DNA from: Paucidesulfovibrio longus DSM 6739
GTDB lineage: Bacteria; Desulfobacterota; Desulfovibrionia; Desulfovibrionales; Desulfovibrionaceae
Direction of reading: 5' to 3'
NCBI RefSeq assembly: GCF_000420485.1
Contig: NZ_ATVA01000015.1
Location: 124,001-188,000, forward strand
DNA: 64,000 nucleotides
Positions within the stretch are counted from its first letter, which is position 1, and each line of letters opens with the position of its first letter. The position numbers and the translations under genes are program-made. Shown piece after piece: positions 49,335 through 58,030 of the stretch. The notes beneath the pieces are model-generated. The model was not told the DNA's origin. It searched no databases and saw only the letters and a program-made list of their open reading frames with translations.

Positions 49335-50609
49335 ATGAGCAATCTCAAGGACATGTACAAGACCCTCCAGCAAGACCCGTTTCCCGGGGAACTTGCCATC
49401 CGCCTCGGCGACAAGGAGCTGATCTTCCGCAAGCGCACCTGGGAGATCGACGGCGAGACAAAGGGACTGCGCTACGGGGAAAACCCGGACCAGCCCGCCG
49501 CGCTCTACGAGCCGGTTTCCGGAGGCGTCGAGGCCGGCGGGGTCGAACTGCGCGGACCCGGCAAGGGACTCGTATCGGCCATCACCGAAGAGCACATGCT
49601 CCAGGCCGGCAAGCATCCCGGCAAGATCAACCTCACCGACGTGGACAACGGGCTGAACATTCTTCAATACCTCGCGGCCAAGCCCGCCGCCGTCATTCTC
49701 AAGCACAACAACCCCTGCGGCGCGGCCTGGACCGACAAAGGCATCGCCGAGGCGCTGCGCCGGGCTTTCGACGCGGACCGCATCGCCGCCTTCGGCGGAG
49801 CCATCGTGCTCAACCGCCCCGTGGACATGGCCTGCGCCAAGGTCATCAACTCCGCCTACTTCGAGGTCGTGGCCGCGCCGAAATTCGCGCCGGACGCCCT
49901 GGCCGAGCTGAAGACCAAGAAAAATCTCCGTATCATCCGCATCCCCGGCATCGAGACCCTGGCCGAACTCGGCTCCGAGCCTTTCCTGGACATCAAGAGC
50001 CTTGTGGACGGCGGCGTGATCGTGCAGTTCTCCTTCCGCAACCGCATCCGCACGGCCGCGGACTTCCTGCCCGCCAAGGCCGAGAAGGACGGCACGGAAC
50101 TCATCGCCCGCGCCCCCAGCAAGGCCGAGGCCGACGACCTGCTCTTCGCCTGGGCCGTGGAGGCCGGAGTGACCTCCAACTCCGTGCTTTTCGTCAAGGA
50201 CGGCGCCACCGTGGCCATCGGCACCGGCGAGCAGGACCGCGTGGGCTGCGTGCAGCTCGCCGTGAGCAAGGCATACACCAAGTACGCCGATCTGCTGGCC
50301 TTCGAGGAACTGGGCAAAAGCCTCTTCGAGCTCAAGCTCGCGGCCAGGGAAGACCCCTCCCTGGCGGACAAGCTGGCGGACATCGAACGGCGCACGCGGG
50401 AAGCCAAAAGCGGACTGCAAGGCTCGGTCGCGGTTTCGGACGGGTTCTTCCCCTTCCGCGACGGCGTGGACCTCTGCATCGAACAGGGCGTCCGGGCCAT
50501 CGCCCAGCCGGGCGGCTCCATCCGCGACCACGAAATCATCCGCGCCGTGAACGAGGCCTCGCCCCAGGTGGCCATGGTCTTCACGGGCCAGCGTTCCTTC
50601 AAGCACTAG
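49335..50609 (+). CDS. purH: AICAR formyltransferase, stand-alone PurH domain (424 aa)
   Basis: Transfers a formyl group from 10-formyl-THF to AICAR in purine synthesis. LRYGENPDQPAALY, AVILKHNNPCGAAW and AFGGAIVLNRPVD are AICAR transformylase motifs. The N-terminal MGS-like IMP cyclohydrolase half of normal PurH is missing; it is encoded apart at 56245-56844. Residues 1-45 replace the linker. ATG 49335 has AGGAGCTACAAGGC upstream; the frame upstream has no ribosome site. A terminator-like hairpin follows 8 bp after the stop. Confidence 0.93.
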   Translation: MSNLKDMYKTLQQDPFPGELAIRLGDKELIFRKRTWEIDGETKGLRYGENPDQPAALYEPVSGGVEAGGVELRGPGKGLVSAITEEHMLQAGKHPGKINLTDVDNGLNILQYLAAKPAAVILKHNNPCGAAWTDKGIAEALRRAFDADRIAAFGGAIVLNRPVDMACAKVINSAYFEVVAAPKFAPDALAELKTKKNLRIIRIPGIETLAELGSEPFLDIKSLVDGGVIVQFSFRNRIRTAADFLPAKAEKDGTELIARAPSKAEADDLLFAWAVEAGVTSNSVLFVKDGATVAIGTGEQDRVGCVQLAVSKAYTKYADLLAFEELGKSLFELKLAAREDPSLADKLADIERRTREAKSGLQGSVAVSDGFFPFRDGVDLCIEQGVRAIAQPGGSIRDHEIIRAVNEASPQVAMVFTGQRSFKH

Positions 50610-50617
50610 CGTCGAAC

Positions 50618-50648
50618 CGCCGGGAGGGGCACGGCGCTCCTCCCGGCG
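50618..50648 (+). terminator. Terminator after the AICAR formyltransferase gene
   Basis: 10-bp stem CGCCGGGAGG/CCTCCCGGCG with an 11-nt loop, followed by CTCTTTCCGCTTTC. It begins 9 bp after the stop. Confidence 0.65.
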
Positions 50649-50678
50649 CTCTTTCCGCTTTCAACACCCGGATTCCCA

Positions 50679-52730
50679 ATGGTCAACTCCCGTCCCGTCT
50701 CTCTTCCCAGACCCGGCTGCGTGGTCGAATTCATGCAGGGCAACCAGCCCCATCTGGCCTGGGTCCAGGAGGAATCGTCGGGCAAATTGCACGCCCTGAC
50801 CCTGACCAAGCGGGAGATCAAGCTCGCCACGGCCCGCCTGCTGCCCTGGTCCGGACCGCAATACGAAGCCGGCGCCAGCCGCCAGGAAATCCTGGACCGC
50901 CTTGAGGAACATCAGCGCCGCAGGGGCGAGATCCAGGCAGGTCTGGACGTCATGGAAATCTGGGAACTGGCCCAGGGCGAGATGGAGGAAGCCTCGCTGA
51001 CCTGGCTGGCCGAGCTGGTCTTCGAGAACGCGGGGATCGACGAGCTGGCCGCGCTCGGCCGGGCGCTGCTCACGGCCAAATCCCATTTCAAATTCCGGCC
51101 TCCCGTCTTCGAGATCCACCCTGCGGAAAAGGTGGAACAACGCCTGAAGCAGGAAGCCGAAGAGCGCATCCGCGAACGCATCACGGGCCTGGGCGCGGAA
51201 TTGTTCAAATCGCTCTGGAGCGCGCGCCGCGTTCCCGACGGGCTGGACATTCCCCCGGACGTAGAAGCCGGCCTGCGCGAGCTGCTCCTGGCGCAGATCG
51301 CGGGAACAGCGGACGAAAAAGCCAACAAGCTTTGGGCGTCGCTGCGCTCCGGTCTGCCCGAACACACGCACCTGGCCCTGCTCCTGGCCCAGGCCTGGGG
51401 CGTGGTCGAGCCGCACCACAACCACCTGCTCGACGAGGCCGGATACGTTCTCGACGACTCCTGGTCCGAACCGCTGCGGGACGACGTGGCCGCGCTGCGC
51501 CGGCGCGTGGACGCCGCTGCCGAACCCGCCCTGGACGTGCCCTTCGTGAGCATCGACGCGGCCACCACCAAGGACATCGACGACGCCTTCTTCGTGGAGC
51601 GCGACCCCGATCCCGGACAAGGCTGGCGTCTGCTGCTCGCCCTGGCCCGGCCCACCCTGGGCTGGGAATTCGGCTCGCCCCTGGACAGGGCAGTGGCCTC
51701 CCGCGCCACCAGCCTCTACCTGCCCGAAGGCGACGGGCACATGCTTCCGCACGAACTGGGCCTGGACGCCTTCAGTCTCGTGGCCGGCGAGGACCGGCCC
51801 GCCCTGGTCACGGAGTTCCGGTTTTCCCCGGAGGGCGACGTGCTTTCCGTGGAGCCGCGCCTCGCCTGGGTCAAGGTGGCCGCGAACACGCCCTACGAAG
51901 ACGCCGAAAAGATCATGGAAAACCACGGGGATCCCATGCTCGACGCGGCCTTGGAGCTGGCCGAAAAGCTCTTCCAAAAGCGACTGGACGCCGGGGCATC
52001 GGTCATCGACCGTCCGGACCCGGAGGTCACGCTCGCGCGGTGCGGCAAGGATGTGGACGTGGAAATCCGGCTCAAGGAGCCCACGCCCAAATCCTCGCTC
52101 ACGGTCAGCGAATTCATGATCCTGGCCAACAGCGGCCTGGCCCGCTGGGCACGGGAACAGGGCGTGCCCCTGCTCCACCGCACCCAGAACATCGCCCTGC
52201 CGTCCGAGGCCCAGGGCGTGTTTTCCCAGCCCGAAGACATCTTCCGGGCCGTGAAATACATGGCCCCTCCCATGCTCGAAGCGCAGCCCAAGCGCCACGC
52301 GGCCCTGGCCGTGGACGCGTACGCGCCCGTGACATCGCCCATCCGCCGCTACACGGACCTGATCAATTCCGCGCAGATATGCGGGCATCTGGAAAACGGC
52401 AGCCCGGCCTTCGACCAGGAAGCCCTGGAAGCCCTGCTGCCCGGACTGAACGCGCGCATCGGACAGGTTTCCCAGGTCCAGCGCTTCCGCCCCCGGTACT
52501 GGAAGCTGGTCTATCTCGCCAAGAGGCGCAAGCAGCCGCATTCCGCCGTGCTTGTGGAGGAAAACGGGCAATACCCCAGCCTCGCCCTGCCGCATCTGCA
52601 GATCAACGTGCGCGCCCCGCGCAGCCTTCTCGGCGACAAGCTCTATCCGGGCCAGCGCTTTCAGATCACCTTCGGGCGCATCGACCCTTTGACCAACGAA
52701 ATCAAAATATCCGAGGCCCTGGAGGAGTAG
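50679..52730 (+). CDS. RNase II/RNase R-type exoribonuclease (683 aa)
   Basis: The RNB catalytic domain (about 270-590) shows SIDAATTKDIDDAFFVER, with the Asp cluster that binds magnesium, and ASPIRRYTDL-like TSPIRRYTDLIN. An N-terminal part (about 1-240) with an SH3-like start (PGCVVEFMQGNQPHLAWVQ) replaces the usual cold-shock domains, and the C-terminal S1-like barrel is short. RNase R would be longer. A 3'-5' RNA-degrading role is expected. It starts 70 bp after the purH gene, behind a terminator. Confidence 0.88.
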   Translation: MVNSRPVSLPRPGCVVEFMQGNQPHLAWVQEESSGKLHALTLTKREIKLATARLLPWSGPQYEAGASRQEILDRLEEHQRRRGEIQAGLDVMEIWELAQGEMEEASLTWLAELVFENAGIDELAALGRALLTAKSHFKFRPPVFEIHPAEKVEQRLKQEAEERIRERITGLGAELFKSLWSARRVPDGLDIPPDVEAGLRELLLAQIAGTADEKANKLWASLRSGLPEHTHLALLLAQAWGVVEPHHNHLLDEAGYVLDDSWSEPLRDDVAALRRRVDAAAEPALDVPFVSIDAATTKDIDDAFFVERDPDPGQGWRLLLALARPTLGWEFGSPLDRAVASRATSLYLPEGDGHMLPHELGLDAFSLVAGEDRPALVTEFRFSPEGDVLSVEPRLAWVKVAANTPYEDAEKIMENHGDPMLDAALELAEKLFQKRLDAGASVIDRPDPEVTLARCGKDVDVEIRLKEPTPKSSLTVSEFMILANSGLARWAREQGVPLLHRTQNIALPSEAQGVFSQPEDIFRAVKYMAPPMLEAQPKRHAALAVDAYAPVTSPIRRYTDLINSAQICGHLENGSPAFDQEALEALLPGLNARIGQVSQVQRFRPRYWKLVYLAKRRKQPHSAVLVEENGQYPSLALPHLQINVRAPRSLLGDKLYPGQRFQITFGRIDPLTNEIKISEALEE

Positions 52731-52790
52731 CCCTTTGCACGGGGCCGCCCTTTGGGTACATTCCGCGAAACGACTGCAAGGAGCCACCTG

Positions 52791-53381
52791 ATGCATTGGA
52801 TATTCTGGCCGCTCTTTTCCTATCTTCTCGGCGCGGTCCCCTTCGGACTGCTGCTGGCCAAGTTCCTGCGGGGCGTGGACATCCGCACCGAGGGCAGCCG
52901 CAATACCGGCGCCACCAACGTGGCCCGCACCTGCGGTCTGCCCCTGGGGCTGACCGCGCTGGCCCTGGACATCGCCAAGGGCCTCGTGCCCGTCCTGCTC
53001 GCCGCGAGGATGAGCGACAACTGGCTTTTCCTCAGCCTGAGCGCCCTGGCCCCGATCCTCGGCCACGTCTATTCGCCGTTCCTGGGCTTCAAGGGCGGCA
53101 AGGCCGTGGCCACCACCATCGGCGCGTTTCTGGGGCTGGCCTTCCTGCCGACGCTGATCAGCGTGCTGCTCTGCGTGGCCGCGATTTTCGCCTCCGGCTA
53201 TGTCTCCCTCGGCTCCCTGGTCTTCGGCGCGGCCCTGCCCGCGGCCATGCTGCTTTCCGGAAACGGGCGCTTCGCGCTCGTGGCCCTGGCCGTGACCCTG
53301 CTGCTCTACTGGCGGCACCGCGAGAACATCGCCCGGCTGATGCGGGGCGAGGAAAACTCCTGGCGCAAGAAGAAAGGCTAG
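52791..53381 (+). CDS. plsY: Glycerol-3-phosphate acyltransferase PlsY (196 aa)
   Basis: Membrane acyltransferase that uses acyl phosphate to make lysophosphatidic acid. The three PlsY motifs are present: EGSRNTGATNVAR, GHVYSPFLGFKGGKAVATT and a C-terminal WRHRENIARLMRGEEN. Five or so hydrophobic segments. ATG 52791 follows CAAGGAGCCACCTG; the longer frame has no ribosome site. A strong hairpin follows. Confidence 0.95.
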   Translation: MHWIFWPLFSYLLGAVPFGLLLAKFLRGVDIRTEGSRNTGATNVARTCGLPLGLTALALDIAKGLVPVLLAARMSDNWLFLSLSALAPILGHVYSPFLGFKGGKAVATTIGAFLGLAFLPTLISVLLCVAAIFASGYVSLGSLVFGAALPAAMLLSGNGRFALVALAVTLLLYWRHRENIARLMRGEENSWRKKKG

Positions 53382-53405
53382 CCGAGCCGCTCCGTCCAAG
53401 GACAA

Positions 53406-53446
53406 AATCAAGCCCCCGCGCATTCTGCATGCGCGGGGGCTTGATT
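53406..53446 (+). terminator. Long perfect terminator hairpin after plsY
   Basis: 17-bp perfect stem (53406-53422 with 53430-53446), starting AATCAAGCCCCCGCGCA, 7-nt loop, then CTTTC. It begins 24 bp after plsY. Confidence 0.8.
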
Positions 53447-53520
53447 CTTTCGGCCCAGGCGGTCATTCTGTGCACCCGTCGATACCGGATCGGCGGGATT
53501 CCCCCGACCAAGGAGCCGCA

Positions 53521-54477
53521 ATGCCCTCCCCGCGCAGATACGCACTTTATTCCATCGCCGCATCGCTGGGCACGCTGGCCCTGAAATTCGGGGCTTGGCG
53601 GCTGACCGGGTCCGTGGGCCTGCTCTCCGACGCCACCGAGGCCCTGGTCAACCTCACTGCCGGAGTGCTGGCCTTCTCGGCCCTGACCATCGCGCTCCAG
53701 CCCGCGGACGAGGCCCACGCCTACGGGCACGGCAAAGCCGAATATTTTTCATCCGCAGCCGAAGGATTGCTGATCCTCGTGGCTGCCGGAGGCATCCTCT
53801 ACGCGGCCATCGATCGGTTCCTGCATCCGCAGAATCTCTCCGGCCTGGGCTGGGGCATCCTCGTGGCCCTGGTGGCCGCCGGGGTCAACTGGTTCACGGC
53901 GGTGGCCATGCTGCGGGCGGCGCGGCGCTTCGACTCCATCACCCTCGAGGCGGACGCGAAGCACCTGCTCACGGATGTCTGGACCTCGGCGGGCATGGTT
54001 GCCGGACTGGGCGTGCTGCTCGTGGCGCCGCCATCCTGGCAGATTCTGGACCCGATCATCGCCTGCATCATGGCCGTGAACATCGCGGTCACGGGCATCG
54101 GCCTGCTGCGCCGCTCCATAAGCGGACTCATGGACGCAGCCCTGCCGGAAGAAGAGATGGAGATGATCGTGGGGGTGATCCGCGAGGAAGCGGGCGAGCA
54201 AGCGCCATTTCACGGTCTGCGCACGCGCAAGGCCGGTTCGCGGCGCTTCGTGGACTTTCATCTGCTGCTGCCGGGCGACACGACCGTGAAGCAGAGCCAT
54301 GACCTCACCGAACGCATCGAACGGAGCATCTGCAAGGAGTGGCCCCGTTGCCACGTGACCATTCATGTGGAGCCGGTGGAGGACCATCGCTCCTGGGACG
54401 GCTGGGAAATCGGGGGCGTCTGCTCAAGCGCCACGGCCTGCCAGGACAGCCGCTTCACCGGAGAGAAGGCCGAATAA
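53521..54477 (+). CDS. Cation diffusion facilitator (CDF) transporter (318 aa)
   Basis: Metal/proton antiporter of the CDF family. About six membrane spans (1-200) with the metal site residues in LLSDATEALVN and AYGHGKAEYFSS, and the second half-site in AKHLLTDVWTSAG. A cytoplasmic domain (about 215-300) has FHGLRTRKAGSRRFVDFHL. Zinc, iron or manganese could be the substrate. ATG 53521 is preceded by AAGGAGCCGC; an in-frame upstream GTG is less likely. Convergent with hflX, with a 100-bp gap lacking a clear hairpin. Confidence 0.92.
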   Translation: MPSPRRYALYSIAASLGTLALKFGAWRLTGSVGLLSDATEALVNLTAGVLAFSALTIALQPADEAHAYGHGKAEYFSSAAEGLLILVAAGGILYAAIDRFLHPQNLSGLGWGILVALVAAGVNWFTAVAMLRAARRFDSITLEADAKHLLTDVWTSAGMVAGLGVLLVAPPSWQILDPIIACIMAVNIAVTGIGLLRRSISGLMDAALPEEEMEMIVGVIREEAGEQAPFHGLRTRKAGSRRFVDFHLLLPGDTTVKQSHDLTERIERSICKEWPRCHVTIHVEPVEDHRSWDGWEIGGVCSSATACQDSRFTGEKAE

Positions 54478-54577
54478 GCCTTCCTGAACGGCATGCTCCC
54501 TCAAGCAAACCGCCTGACCGGGCCGCGCCTTGCGCCTGTCCCGGTTGCGGGGAACGCGGGGGATAGCGTTTCCAGGC

Positions 54578-56212
54578 TCATCCGCCCAGAGGCGGCGCGT
54601 CTTCGGGCAACCTTGCCAGGATGGCCGCCACCAGCGGCTCCAGGCTCGACCGGGTCACCGCGCTGATGGGAATCCCTTCCGGATAGATGTTGCGCATCCT
54701 CTCCCGTTCATCCTCGTCCAGCCGGTCCCACTTGTTCAAGGCCAGCACGCGGGGAAGCTCCAGCAGTTCCATGTCTTCCAGGATCCGCAGCACGGCTCCG
54801 ACCTGCTCCTCCACCTCCGGGTGCGAGGCGTCGGCCACGAGCACGAGCACGTCCGCGAAATCCAGCTCCTCCAGAGTGGCCTGGAAGGCTTCCTTGAGAT
54901 CCGAGGGCAGACGGCGGATGAAGCCCACGGTGTCCGTAAGCGTGACCTCGCGGTCGCGCGGGAAGCGGATGCGCCGGGTCGTGGGATCGAGCGTGGCGAA
55001 GAGCTTGTTTTCGGCCAGGACGGCGGCGTTGGTCAGGGTGTTCAGCAGCGTGGACTTGCCCGCGTTGGTGTAGCCCACCAGCGAGATCACGGGCACGCCG
55101 GACTTGGCCCGGCGTTCGCGCGTCTGGGCCCGGTGCCTGCGCACGGACTCCAGCTCCTTTTTCAGCCGGGTGATGCGGTCGCGCGCCTTGCGGCGGTCCG
55201 ATTCGAGCTTGCTTTCGCCCGGTCCCCGGCCGCCGATGCCGCCCATGAGCCGGGACATGGCCTTGCCGCTGCCGGCAAGACGGGGCAGCATGTACTTGAG
55301 CTGGGCCATCTCCACCTGAAGCTTGCCCGCCTTGCTCGTGGCCCGCTGGGCAAAGATGTCCAGGATCAACTGCGTGCGGTCGATGACGCGCCGCTCCGTG
55401 AGGTCCGCCAGGTTGCGCATTTGCGCCGGGGAAAGATCCTGGTCGAAGATGACCATGCGCGCCCCGCTCTGGAGCGCGCGCACCTCCAGCTCGGCCAGCT
55501 TGCCCCGGCCCATGATGGTCCGCGGGTTGGCCTGGCGCAGGCGCTGGATCATGCTGTCCGCGGGTACGAGCCCCGCGGTGCGGGCCAGATCGGCGAGTTC
55601 CTCCAGGGACCGCTCCTGCGCCTGGCGCGAATCCGTGGACACGCTGACCAGCAAGGCGCGGTCGCCCTTTTCCAGCTCCACGGCCTTCTGCTCGCGCCCG
55701 AACTCCTCTTCCAGCGCCTCGGTGAGGGTGTAGAGATCCAGGGTCTGGCGGTCGTGCCGCTGGGAGGGAAGAATCTCGTGCGAACGGTTCTCCGGGTTGG
55801 GCGGCAGCAGGTGCGCCGCCTGGATGCGCTCCGGAAAGCCCTCGCGGTCCACGCCGAGCGCGGCCACGCTGTCGAGCCGGAGAAAGACCATGTCCATGAG
55901 GTCTTCCTCGGAGAGCTTCTCGTCGCCGAGGTGGGTGTGGACCAGCCGCAGCCCACGCAGCCGCCCCGCGCCCTGCCGTGCACGCGGCAGTTCCGGAATG
56001 TAGATGGCTTCCGGATCGCCGACGATGACCATCGAGGCCTTGCCCTGCCGGTCGATGAGCACGCCGATCTGGCGGCCCGTGTCGTGGGAAAGCCCGGCCA
56101 GTTCCCGGGCCTGCTCCACGCTCAGGGCCTCGCGCAGCGGATACCGCCGCTGGTAGAGGCGGCCGAGCCGCTTCATTTCGCTGGGCTTGAGTCCCTGGGT
56201 GTTGCCCTGCAC
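54578..56212 (-). CDS. hflX: GTPase HflX, long form (544 aa)
   Basis: Ribosome-associated GTPase, thought to rescue stalled ribosomes. The N-terminal extension (1-170, start MQGNTQGLKPSE) precedes the HflX domain (NPRTIMGRGKLAELE, IFDQDLSPAQMRNL), then a coiled helix pair with GGIGGRGPGESKLE, and the G domain with G1 VGYTNAGKSTL, G3 DTVGF and G4 NKWD. The start codon is GTG at 56212 by alignment to the family's usual beginning. AAAGGAG lies 19 bases before it, too far for normal use; an in-frame ATA would be 7 bases after it. Length exceeds E. coli HflX (about 430) because of the N-terminal extension. Confidence 0.93.
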   Translation of the reverse strand: MQGNTQGLKPSEMKRLGRLYQRRYPLREALSVEQARELAGLSHDTGRQIGVLIDRQGKASMVIVGDPEAIYIPELPRARQGAGRLRGLRLVHTHLGDEKLSEEDLMDMVFLRLDSVAALGVDREGFPERIQAAHLLPPNPENRSHEILPSQRHDRQTLDLYTLTEALEEEFGREQKAVELEKGDRALLVSVSTDSRQAQERSLEELADLARTAGLVPADSMIQRLRQANPRTIMGRGKLAELEVRALQSGARMVIFDQDLSPAQMRNLADLTERRVIDRTQLILDIFAQRATSKAGKLQVEMAQLKYMLPRLAGSGKAMSRLMGGIGGRGPGESKLESDRRKARDRITRLKKELESVRRHRAQTRERRAKSGVPVISLVGYTNAGKSTLLNTLTNAAVLAENKLFATLDPTTRRIRFPRDREVTLTDTVGFIRRLPSDLKEAFQATLEELDFADVLVLVADASHPEVEEQVGAVLRILEDMELLELPRVLALNKWDRLDEDERERMRNIYPEGIPISAVTRSSLEPLVAAILARLPEDAPPLGG

Positions 56213-56244
56213 GTGGTGTGCTATGGAAGTGCTCCTTTGCCCGG

Positions 56245-56844
56245 TCAGGCCGTATGGCTGCCGAGGTAGTCGCTGATCATCCGGTCATATTCGGAGACCA
56301 TGCCGAAGGTTTCGGCGGCGAGGCGGCGGCGCAGGTCCAGGCCGATCTTGCCCTGGCTCGCGCGCATCTCGTCCATGATGGCGGGGTAATGCTTCACGCC
56401 CGGCACCACGAGAATTGAATGAAAGTTCTTGGCTGCGGCGCGAAGCATGGTCGGTCCGCCGATGTCGATTTCCTCGACGGCCTGCCGCAGTTCCAGGCCC
56501 TTGTTCGCGGCCTCGGCGAAATTGTAGAGGTTCACGCAGATCATGTCGAAAGGCTTGATCCCGTGTTCGTCCAGGGTCTTCATGTGTTCGGGGTCGTCCT
56601 TGTCCGCAAGCACGCCGCCGTGCACGTTGGGATGCAGCGTCTTGACCCGGCCGCCGAGAATTTCGGGAAATCCGGTCACGGCGCTGACCGGGGTCACGGG
56701 CAGGCCCGCCTCGGCGAGCAGCCGCTTGGTGCCGCCGGTGGAGACGAGTTCAACATTGCTCTGGACGAGAAACGTAGCGAATTCGACAAGCAGGGACTTG
56801 TCGGTCACGCTCAGGAGAGCGCGTTTGACAGGCAAAAAATCCAT
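56245..56844 (-). CDS. purH: IMP cyclohydrolase, stand-alone PurH N-terminal domain (199 aa)
   Basis: MGS-like domain that closes the IMP ring. The motifs ALLSVTDKSLLVEFA, STGGTKRLLAEAG, GFPEILGGRVKTLHPNVHGG and DMICVNLYNF are typical of the first 200 residues of PurH. The protein ends with YLGSHTA where normal PurH continues into the transformylase. The other half is a separate gene at 49335-50609. ATG 56844 with GAGGTG just upstream. It lies 32 bp before hflX on the same strand. Confidence 0.94.
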   Translation of the reverse strand: MDFLPVKRALLSVTDKSLLVEFATFLVQSNVELVSTGGTKRLLAEAGLPVTPVSAVTGFPEILGGRVKTLHPNVHGGVLADKDDPEHMKTLDEHGIKPFDMICVNLYNFAEAANKGLELRQAVEEIDIGGPTMLRAAAKNFHSILVVPGVKHYPAIMDEMRASQGKIGLDLRRRLAAETFGMVSEYDRMISDYLGSHTA

Positions 56845-56930
56845 GCACACACCTCACACTGTTTCGTGAGGGAGTGCCAGATATTCCGGGCGCGCGCAAG
56901 GCCGTCCGAAGCGGTGTCCCCGGCGGAAGG

Positions 56931-56971
56931 AACCGGCCCCCCGCCCGTCCGGACATCGGACGAAGCGGGAA
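56931..56971 (-). terminator. Imperfect hairpin downstream of the TPR gene
   Basis: A stem of CGTCCG/CGGACG with an outer CCCGC/GCGGG pair and small bulges, about 37-77 bp after the TPR stop. Without a T tract. Weak support. Confidence 0.3.
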
Positions 56972-57007
56972 GCCGATGGGAGGGGAGACCAAATATTTCC
57001 GCGTCCG

Positions 57008-57571
57008 CTATTCGCGGATCTGGGCGAGCAGTTCCTGGGCCGCGTCGTTGGCGGGATCGGCTTCCAGGATGCGCTCCAGCTGGGCCACGGCTTCGGCCTT
57101 GAGGTCCATGCAGACCAGGCAGCCGGCCAGGGCGTAGCGCACTTCGTGCTTGCCGGGATCGATGGAGAGATAGTTCTCCAGATGCGGGACGATCTCGCCC
57201 AGGCGGTCCGTCTCGTGACCAAGCCGCACCATGCTGAACAGGGCGACCATGTTCTCGGGATTGATGACCAGGGCCTCGACGAAATGCTCGAAAGCTCCGC
57301 CGGGATCGCCGGACTCCATAAGGATCAGCCCGATGCCCGCATGACTTTTGTCCGTGGCCTCGATGGTGTGGGCCTTCTGGTACTGGGTCATGGCCTCTTC
57401 CAGGGCGCCGCGCTGCACCGCGATGGTGGCCAGGCCCAGGTAGGGGTCGGGATGGATGCCGTTGGACTTGGCGGCCTTCTGGTAATATTCCTCGGCCTTG
57501 TCCAGTTCACCCATGAAGAGATAACACTCTCCGAGTTCCTTGTTGATCTCATAATCCAAATGTGCACTCAT
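57008..57571 (-). CDS. Tetratricopeptide-repeat protein (187 aa)
   Basis: Almost all of the protein is TPR helices: about four to five 34-residue repeats are visible (LGECYLFMGELDKAEEYYQKA, ALEEAMTQYQKAHTIEA, AFEHFVEALVINPENM, LENYLSIDPGKHEVRYALAG, AVAQLERILEADPAND). No signal peptide, so it is cytoplasmic. ATG 57571 follows GGAGGGGA. Function unknown; TPR proteins scaffold complexes. It has a sigma-54 promoter and faces the flagellar operon, so a role near motility is possible (inference). Confidence 0.88.
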   Translation of the reverse strand: MSAHLDYEINKELGECYLFMGELDKAEEYYQKAAKSNGIHPDPYLGLATIAVQRGALEEAMTQYQKAHTIEATDKSHAGIGLILMESGDPGGAFEHFVEALVINPENMVALFSMVRLGHETDRLGEIVPHLENYLSIDPGKHEVRYALAGCLVCMDLKAEAVAQLERILEADPANDAAQELLAQIRE

Positions 57572-57647
57572 GACATTCCCCTCCAAAAATCTCGCAGGCT
57601 CGCTGGCCTTGCTTTTTGAAATGTCTGCCTAGGATGGCCCTCTGCTT

Positions 57648-57667
57648 TTTGCAACTGCCATGCCAAT
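57648..57667 (-). promoter_or_regulatory. Sigma-54 promoter of the TPR gene
   Basis: Minus strand TTGGCATGGCAGTTGCAAAA matches TGGCA...TTGCA, with GG (57663-57664) and GC (57651-57652) exactly 10 bases apart. The predicted start is near 57639, about 70 nt before the ATG. Confidence 0.72.
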
Positions 57668-57936
57668 GGAAGTTTTTGCAGAACGCCGCGGTCAGCCGAT
57701 CCTGGCCCCTTCCGGCGTACGGCTCTTCAATCATCCTCGCAACAGCCCTGTTTAAAAGGTAAAATCCAGAGCTGTAAACCCAGCCTGAATCCGTTGCCCT
57801 TCTTCCCACTTCTGCTCAAACGTCTCTGCCCCGCAATTCTGTCGCTCCTGGCCGGAAAAGACTGCCGCCAGTTCGCCGACAGCCCCTCACAAAGGCATTT
57901 TTGAGGATAATAAAATGAATTCGGAGTGTTACGAAT

Positions 57937-57955
57937 TTGGAACGCTAGTTGCTTT
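57937..57955 (+). promoter_or_regulatory. Sigma-54 promoter of the flagellar operon
   Basis: TTGGAACGCTAGTTGCTTT: GG (57939-57940) and GC (57951-57952) are exactly 10 bases apart, and both half-sites match the consensus (TTGGAACG, TTGCTTT). It lies about 75 bp before flgB. Sigma-54 control of basal-body operons is common. Confidence 0.75.
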
Positions 57956-58030
57956 CTTGCTGACGTGTCCGAACGGCATCTTCGCCGGGCCGGACACCAA
58001 CAAAATGATTCAACATAGGAGTGGCAAGGC

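Larger units (their letters stand above)
57572..58030. other. Divergent intergenic region between the TPR gene and the flagellar operon
   Basis: About 460 bp. It contains a minus-strand sigma-54 promoter for the TPR gene and a plus-strand one for flgB, both annotated separately. A palindrome-like CTGCCG-N9-CGACAG (57862-57882) lies between them, about 57-77 bp upstream of the flgB -24 element, and could bind a flagellar activator. No gene is called in this stretch; the short frames crossing it lack ribosome sites. Confidence 0.55.
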
